From: Pilaira anomala
Lineage: Eukaryota > Mucoromycota > Mucoromycetes > Mucorales > Mucoraceae
DNA length: 64,000 nucleotides
Direction of reading: 5' to 3'
Assembly (NCBI GenBank): GCA_025716855.1
Contig: JAIXMQ010000019.1
Location: forward strand, 275,001 to 339,000
Made by a program: the position numbers and the translations under genes. Positions 57,546-64,000 of the stretch are shown here, in pieces; the stretch's first letter is position 1; every line of letters starts with the position of its first letter. Below the pieces are notes generated by a model, which worked only from the letters and a program-made list of their open reading frames with translations, ran no database searches and was not told where the DNA came from.

Positions 57546-57858
57546 ATAAAACAGAAAAATAAAATCGAAAGATGTTGGTGTTTGAGTTTGGGATTTAGTA
57601 AAAAAAAAAAAAAAAGAAAAGTGTCGATTATAAATCAATCTCCTTAAATGCCGTGACAAAGGTAATGACAAGTGTGATGAGGTCACCGTGACAGAAGATA
57701 TTTAACTGTAGAACTCTCCTGTGTCTTTCTGTGGCTGAGATCGACAGTAACAAGTATCAGTATTCAAGGTGTTTTAAGCTTTATTTGTGGAACGAATAGT
57801 ATCAGCTGACACCCGGACCCAATATAAAACCTAAAACCATATTAAATAAAAACAAGCC

Positions 57859-58950
57859 AGCCCCTCGGTAGACAAGTTCAGTAACTGGTATGCCACTAAT
57901 CTACCAAGGCCTGGTCAACCCTCCCGGGTGTACAAGCTTCTTCAAGACTCGAATAGTGGATTAAAATGGACCTCCTTATTGACTAAATTCATGCCTAATA
58001 CGGCTTTAGAATATACAAGAATGCCTCCAATGGTTGCCCCCGAAGCTTCGCCTATTTTACCATACCGAGATTGGGTCCCTAGCTGTAAACATTGGACTAT
58101 ACTGATTAAGTCATCTCTCTCAACACCAATTACACACATTACTACAGGCATGTTTCGTCGTTACCTACAACGACAAATTCGAAAAAAGAAACAAAAGGAT
58201 GGTAAATTAATTACTATCTCTGGCGAAGTTCCAATTCCATTTGCAGTTGATGCTAAATACCTGCCTCCGTCGTTGTGGAAAGAATTTTGGGCTCTCCCGT
58301 TACCACACCGTGTTGTAACTATTTGGTGGAGGCTCTTACAAGACAAAATAAGCTACCAAGTGACTTTGAATAGATGGAACCCAGAGACCTGGCCTTCCTC
58401 AATATGTGACATATGCCAAGCCGTACCTGAATCGAATCAACATTTCTTTGTATCCTGCTCCAAAAAATGGTCATTTTGGCAAACTGTCTTAGAAGAATTG
58501 ACCCTCGATATTGATTACCCTACTCCAGATTCCGTATGGACTGTCCTCTACACTCTACACAACAGCAAAAATGAGTCAATTGGGGACGACACATTACTAT
58601 CTTTCAGCATAGTTCTTGAAACATTATGGAGATACCACTGGCAATGCATCTACTCCGACTCGTCCTCTTGGTCTCAAGAAGCTATACTTGCATTATATCA
58701 CTCTTCAATATCCAAAAAATGTGTCACTGAACCTGTCTACTCAAAACCACGGAACGAGGAATAAAATATGTTAAACTTTAATTTTCTTTTTCCTCTTCTC
58801 TCATCCTTTTTTCTATATGGTACTTTCACATTTCCTTATCTCATTTTAATTTCAATCCTTATTTTGTTATTTATATTTTTTCTTTTTTTCAATCCCACTT
58901 CCAAAGATAAATAAATAACGTGATTTAATACAAAAAAAAAAAAAAAAAAA
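57859..58950 (+). mobile_element. LINE fragment 3, 5'-truncated, with target duplication
   Basis: Plus-strand ORF2 C terminus, open from SPSVDKFSNWYATNLPRPGQ to a stop at 58764. It includes the CCHC finger CDICQAVPESNQHFFVSC, then a 3' UTR and a poly-A of about 19 nt. It is flanked by AATAAAAACAAGCC (57845-57858 and again after the poly-A, 58948-58962). Unit A keeps the unoccupied site with a single copy at about 47746-47759. The protein is only distantly similar to the other two LINE copies. Confidence 0.9.
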
Positions 58951-59525
58951 TAAAAACAAGCCTTTTATGTATCCCCTATTTAATTTCAAAACTTTAATTG
59001 CTTCTAAAGAGACAGAAGTGGGTTATTATAGTCAAGAAGTCGTTGAATATAGTAGTTTATAAAAACAATAGGTACGAAAAGACCCATCACAACATTTGGT
59101 GGAGTAGCTGGGCGTACTATGTTATATTCAAAACAGAAAAACTAAGCGAAATGTGGTGATCTAGCATAGTAAATAAAGCATTAATGTGTTACATCCAGTC
59201 ACTGAGATTTAAATATCAAATAAAATAGGAAGTGCATGAAACCATAATACAACCATAAAAAGATAAAGAGGTGGTTTCAGGAATACAAAAACGCTTAAAC
59301 TCATATTCGGTCTTTTCCTCAAGTGTGTAACACTTAAATTATTTTTCGATCCAAGACTGTCAAATCTACTGTCAAAGAACCACTCTTTTATTTGAATATA
59401 AATACAACCTCTTTTTTCTCACTTAATAAAAACCAAATCTTATATTTTTAAGACTTTCAACAAACTTAACGTTTACTTATTAACATATTTATCAGTGAGA
59501 AACATATAAATCTTATTAATAACAT

Positions 59526-59711
59526 GCTGATATCTTTCTATTATGATATCACATCAGTAACCCGTTAGTTTGTAAAATAAAGAATATAAATACCCTATCA
59601 AATAATAGAATAGAAAAAATCCCCCTACTCTTTTTTACATTTAATAAACACTTGTAAACAGTCTTAAACTACTCTAGTTTTCAAATTATTTTTATTATCT
59701 ACTCTTCAAAT
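59526..59711. other. Segment of unit B absent from unit A
   Basis: About 190 bp between TTAATAACAT and the start of array 2. In A this position is taken by the TIR transposon. AT-rich, non-coding. Confidence 0.6.
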
Positions 59712-61600
59712 CACAACAAGCCATCAACCACAAGCTACTAGTTGCAAACCAGATCAACCAGAGAATGTATGTGATCTTTGTACAGAAGTCCCCATTGAGA
59801 CTAACAGAGCTAGTCCTCTGTCTAAAACCGCGTTGTTCGACAGAGAATGGCGTGTCTACTAGAGCTTTAGCTGTACAAACCACAGCGCTTTAATAACGAT
59901 GACACCAGCAGTAACTATATAACTAGTGGTTACAATATGTTAGATATACCTATAAAGTAATGCTTGTGTTTACTTACCAAACATTTTTACGGAAACATAG
60001 AGTACATAATCCAGTCAAACAACTAGCCAATCCTCATTAAGAAAGAAGCAGATCTAGTGCCTTTACTTATAGTTAGCCATCAACCACAAGTTACTAGTTG
60101 CAAACCAGATCAATCAGAGAATGTATGTGATCTTTGTAGTACGGAAGTCCCCATTGAGACTAACAGAGCTAGTCCTCTGTCTAAAACCGCGTTCGACAGA
60201 GAATGGCGTGTCTACTAGAGCTTTAGCTGTACAAATCACTGCGCTTTAATAACGATAACACCAGCAGTAACTATATAACTAGTGGTTACAATATGTTAGA
60301 TATACCTATAAAGTAATGCTTGTGTTTACTTGCCAAACATTTTTACGGAAACATAGAGTACAACATAATCCAGTCAAACAACTAGCCAATCCTCATTAAG
60401 AAAGAAGCAGATCTAGTGCCTTTACTTATAGTTAGCCATCAACCACAAGTTACTAGTTGCAAACCAGATCAATCAGAGAATGTATGTGATCTTTGTAGTA
60501 CAGAAGTCCCCATTGAGACTAACAGAGCTAGTCCTCTGTCTAAAACCGCGTTCGACAGAGAATGGCGTGTCTACTAGAGCTTTAGCTGTACAAATCACTG
60601 CGCTTTAATAACGATAACACCAGCAGTAACTATATAACTAGTGGTTACAATATGTTAGATATACCTATAAAGTAATGCTTGTGTTTACTTGCCAAACATT
60701 TTTACGGAAACATAGAGTACAACATAATCCAGTCAAACAACTAGCCAATCCTCATTAAGAAAGAAGCAGATCTAGTGCCTTTACTTATAGTTAGCCATCA
60801 ACCACAAGTTACTAGTTGCAAACCAGATCAATCAGAGAATGTATGTGATCTTTGTAGTACGGAAGTCCCCATTGAGACTAACAGAGCTAGTCCTCTGTCT
60901 AAAACCGCGTTCGACAGAGAATGGCGTGTCTACTAGAGCTTTAGCTGTACAAATCACTGCGCTTTAATAACGATAACAACAGCAGTAACTATATAACTAG
61001 TGGTTACAATATGTTAGATATACCTATAAAGTAATGCTTGTGTTTACTTGCCAAACATTTTTACGGAAACATAGAGTACAACATAATCCAGTCAAACAAC
61101 TAGCCAATCTTCATTAAGAAAGAAGCAGATCTAGTGCCTTTACTTATAGTTAGCCATCAACCACAAGTTACTAGTTGCAAACCAGATCAATCAGAGAATG
61201 TATGTGATCTTTGTAGTACAGAAGTCCCCATTGAGACTAACAGAGCTAGTCCTCTGTCTAAAACCGCGTTCGACAAAGAATGGCGTGTCTACTAGAGCTT
61301 TAGCTGTACAAATCACTGCGCTTTAATAACGATAACACCAGCAGTAACTATATAACTAGTGGTTACAATATGTTAGATATACCTATAAAGTAATGCTTGT
61401 GTTTACTTGCCAAACATTTTTACGGAAACATAGAGCACATAATCCAGTCAAACAACTAGCCAATCTTCATTAAGAAAGAAGCAGATCTAGTGCCTTTACT
61501 TATAGTTAGCCATCAACCACAAGTTACTAGTTGCAAACCAGATCAATCAGAGAATGTATGTGATCTTTGTACAGGAGCCTCCATTGAGACTAGCTTTCGC
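59712..61600. repeat. 359-bp tandem repeat array 2 (about 5.2 units)
   Basis: Same unit as array 1. Unit starts at about 59889, 60245, 60604, 60963 and 61322; one unit is 356 bp through loss of CAA. It begins with a partial unit and ends at the same cut point as array 1 (GATCTTTGTACAGGAG plus the GACTAGC-TTTC-GCTAGTC hairpin). Confidence 0.97.
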
Positions 61601-61750
61601 TAGTCTTTCATAAATACTTGAAACATATTACCATCAATTACCTAATTTGTGTAAAAAATTCATGAGTGAAAGTAAAATAAAGCAATTATATTATTCTGAT
61701 GATTACGGTCAGAACGAGAACTAATAGAAAGAGCGTAAAAAAAAACTCAC

Positions 61751-61900
61751 ATGAATAACGATACATATTGGATGTATCTTGCGAATGAAGTTGGAGAAAT
61801 GCAAGTGAAAGAAAACCACCATGGTAAAGGCATGTATTATAGCCTACTACAAGACTTTAGCGTTGAATGTACTAATTGCACTTTAAGACGATGGAGTTGA
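61751..61900 (+). CDS. 49-codon ORF in the tail of unit B
   Basis: Same ORF as 53689-53838 with two substitutions and no frame break. The retained start, stop and CTNC motif are the only support for coding. Confidence 0.35.
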   Translation: MNNDTYWMYLANEVGEMQVKENHHGKGMYYSLLQDFSVECTNCTLRRWS

Positions 61901-62112
61901 AGAAGTCTTAAAAAATAGGCCATAAAAAAAAATGGCGGGGCTACCGTGTCTGGGGGATTAGTCCGCCGGTGAGAAGCAATATGATTGGATTGTATCATCC
62001 AATAGAACTTGAGATTACCGTCGCTTATTGAACATTGAGCGTTAACACACCTACCACATGCAACAAAAAAAAAATATTATTTTCTACCTCTTCTCTTTTC
62101 CTCTTTATATTT

Positions 62113-63145
62113 AAATGGCTAAACAAAAAGTAGAAAAAAGTCCTATAAAACCTCGAGATTTTCTTCTACCAAAGGACTTGACAGAAATTAGACAACGCTG
62201 ACTAATCTTTTCTAGTGTGTAAGCAGTACAACCACGACTAAGCACAATCAAGAAGATCCAGTTACTAAAGTAAGTATTGAACCTTCAATTATATCCTCAA
62301 TTGGTTCTTCTACTGGTTCTTCAAATGAATCTCGAATGAGCTGTTCATTATTTTGAACCAGTGGGCTCGCTAGAATCATCACTGACATTCTAAAAAAAAC
62401 AAAGTGACCCGATTAGTAATTCAGAAAACAAAACGTTTCGTTCCTGTCAACAGAAAGCGAATCAAACGATAATATTCCTGAAAATAGCGTTTTAGCCAAG
62501 TATTTCGAAGAACTCCAAATTCGTTTAACAAATGAGGGGTACCCCACTGAGTACGAGAAAGGTACATTTTGGATTGAGCCTATGATGACCTTTTTTGCTC
62601 TTAAAGCAAAGAACCTCGATTACTTGTACAGACCACGAGTTTTTCTGCGGATCCCACACCTTTTAATCAACAATGGTTTGGAGAGTTTGAGATGTCCAAG
62701 AACCGACTGCAACAAGAAACTGGAAACAAAGGGTTATAATAAAAAACCTCATGCCAGACGAATCGTAAATTTATTCAGGTACCAAAAAAAAAAAAAAAAA
62801 AAAAAAAAGTTTATGGGCACTAATCTCTTTCGAAAAAATTAGTTGTTTTTACCTTATGTCGATGAGATATAGATTTTCTAGCTCTAAATGTGGTGCTTCG
62901 TTTAACGCACACGACTCTGAAAATGTTGAGCAGCTTCCTTTTGAGTTGCAAGTTGAGTTTCCTGCTGTTCTTTCATATAGAGGAGGAATATCCAAGAAAG
63001 TTGCCGATTTACTTAGGCCTTGTCTTCAAAAGTCTGTTGGCCCAGAGAGATTTCAAAAGATTCTTCGAGAGCTGCATGTCCTTCAAAACGGCCGAATTGG
63101 GCTTCAGTATTTGCTTTCCGAGTATAAGAAAAGAAATGAAATCTC

Positions 63146-63181
<36 letters not shown>

Positions 63182-64000
63182 CTCACCGCTTGAGGCTTTT
63201 TCCTCATTTGATGATCAATTAAAATATACTGGATTTATACCTACCGGTACATATTTTCGAACAATTTATACAGAAATTATTGATACTCTTCAACCAAAAA
63301 TGGACAAACATATGATGTTGTTAGAAGGAAAAATTTTAAAGGGGGATCATTCTTTAAATTTCCAAAGCACATGGCCAAAACAGAATATAATAGTGTCTTC
63401 ACCGGCTTATACACCATGAAGAACAAATATGAGGAAATCGTATATCAAGTGTTAGTATCATCCAAGGCATTATCGTACTTAAAACATTCATTTCAGAAAA
63501 TGCGAGAGACATACACTGATTATGGTCATGAAATGCTAATCGCCTTCTATACAGATAATGTTAAAGGTAACCAAACATTTGTTGAAGAAATATTTGAGTC
63601 CTTGAAAGGAGGTGTGAAGCCAACTTCAATCGATGAAATAAGCAGCGTAGGTGCAAGCGGTAGTGGTCACCTTGAGTTGCCTAATGACGTGAAAGTATCA
63701 TACCTTTGTCGTAACTTTGATTTGACAGAAAGATCTATGAATCAACTGCTCAACAAAATCCATAGTGCCTCAATGGAAATGAACAGGGCAAAGCTTTTAT
63801 AGGTCTTGACTGTAAGTGGGACATTGATTATTCCCAAGGGGTGGATAACAGCAGAGTAGATGTTTTACAGATCGCGTTCGATAAAAAAAGTTTTCATTGT
63901 GTAATCGATGGATGTTGGTCTTTTTTGCTTCATTCTTCAGTGAACATCCTAAAAAATGAGAATATAATGAAAGTTGGTAGGCAGGTCAGTGGGAATTTAA
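62113..64000 (+). pseudogene. Decayed multi-exon gene with exonuclease-like C terminus (DUF6729-like, partial)
   Basis: A possible N-terminal piece starts at 62116 (MAKQKVEKSPIKPRDFLLPK). Main blocks: 62455-62779 (LAKYFEELQIRLTNEGYPTE, MMTFFALKAKNLDYLYRPRV, LRCPRTDCNKKLETKGYNKK) and, after an intron, 62842 onward (SMRYRFSSSKCGASFNAHD, ELQVEFPAVLSYRGGISKKV). The CPRTDC and SSSKCG pairs suggest a zinc ribbon. A run of 30 T's (63149-63179) is read in frame as poly-Phe. Frameshifts follow near 63360 and 63795, after which IGLDCKWDIDYSQGVDNSRV and DVLQIAF resemble the first motif of a 3'-5' exonuclease, but with Lys where the catalytic Glu (DCEW) is expected. It runs off the right edge. The family name is from memory; clearly non-functional. 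Confidence 0.6.

Larger units (their letters stand above)
55458..61905. repeat. Composite repeat unit, copy B
   Basis: Second copy of the unit at 46058-53843, same order and orientation. It is interrupted by an insertion at about 56575-57165, a 165-bp insertion at about 57381-57545 and a LINE fragment at 57859-58950. Confidence 0.9.

Noticed and set aside
46058..61905. Helitron interpretation of the composite unit because of the GACTAGC hairpin
   Set aside because: Homology between the units continues about 300 bp past the hairpin, and no Rep/helicase gene is present.

Overview
The window is nuclear DNA of an early-diverging filamentous fungus, most likely Mucoromycota (Mucorales-like). The evidence is AT-rich DNA with very long A/T homopolymers, many short GT..AG introns of about 50-80 bp, fungal genes such as GPI2, SEC66, VMA7 and an MNN1-type mannosyltransferase, and repetitive families of a kind I associate with Mucorales. 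The species cannot be named from the sequence.

Positions 1-38,214 are an ordinary gene-bearing euchromatic segment. In order: partial GPI2 (-), an unresolved coding stretch, SEC66 (+), a seven-span membrane protein (+), an auxilin/SWA2 homologue (-), NSA2 (+), two tandem aldo/keto reductases (-), a small CRIB-domain Cdc42/Rac effector (+), a secreted Ala/Pro-rich acidic-repeat protein (+), a CYS3/MET-type bZIP factor (+), NOP15 (-), tRNA-Ser(CGA) (-), a branched-chain aminotransferase (+), a zinc alcohol dehydrogenase (-), a GT71 mannosyltransferase (+), two tandem isochorismatase-like hydrolases (-), VMA7 (+) and a kelch-type membrane protein (-). The genes are independent transcription units with no operon logic. 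Secretory pathway and vesicle genes (GPI2, SEC66, SWA2, mannosyltransferase, VMA7) and ribosome biogenesis genes (NSA2, NOP15) are well represented.

From about 38.4 kb to the right edge the character changes to nested repeats. A frameshifted Tc1/mariner/IS630-type transposase is split by a 5.3-kb non-LTR retrotransposon (LINE) with a 14-bp target duplication. Two direct copies of a large composite unit follow (A, about 46.06-53.84 kb; B, about 55.46-61.9 kb). Each copy holds a gene of unknown function, long non-coding stretches, an array of 359-bp tandem repeats and a conserved tail with a 49-codon ORF. Copy A carries a DNA transposon with perfect 29-bp terminal inverted repeats and a LINE fragment. 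Copy B carries a different LINE fragment, whose empty site survives in A, and a small transposase-like insertion. The window ends in a decayed multi-exon gene with an exonuclease-like C terminus.

This half resembles pericentric or subtelomeric repeat-rich DNA. All splice structures were predicted by eye from reading frame, splice signals and remembered family similarity; no search was run.
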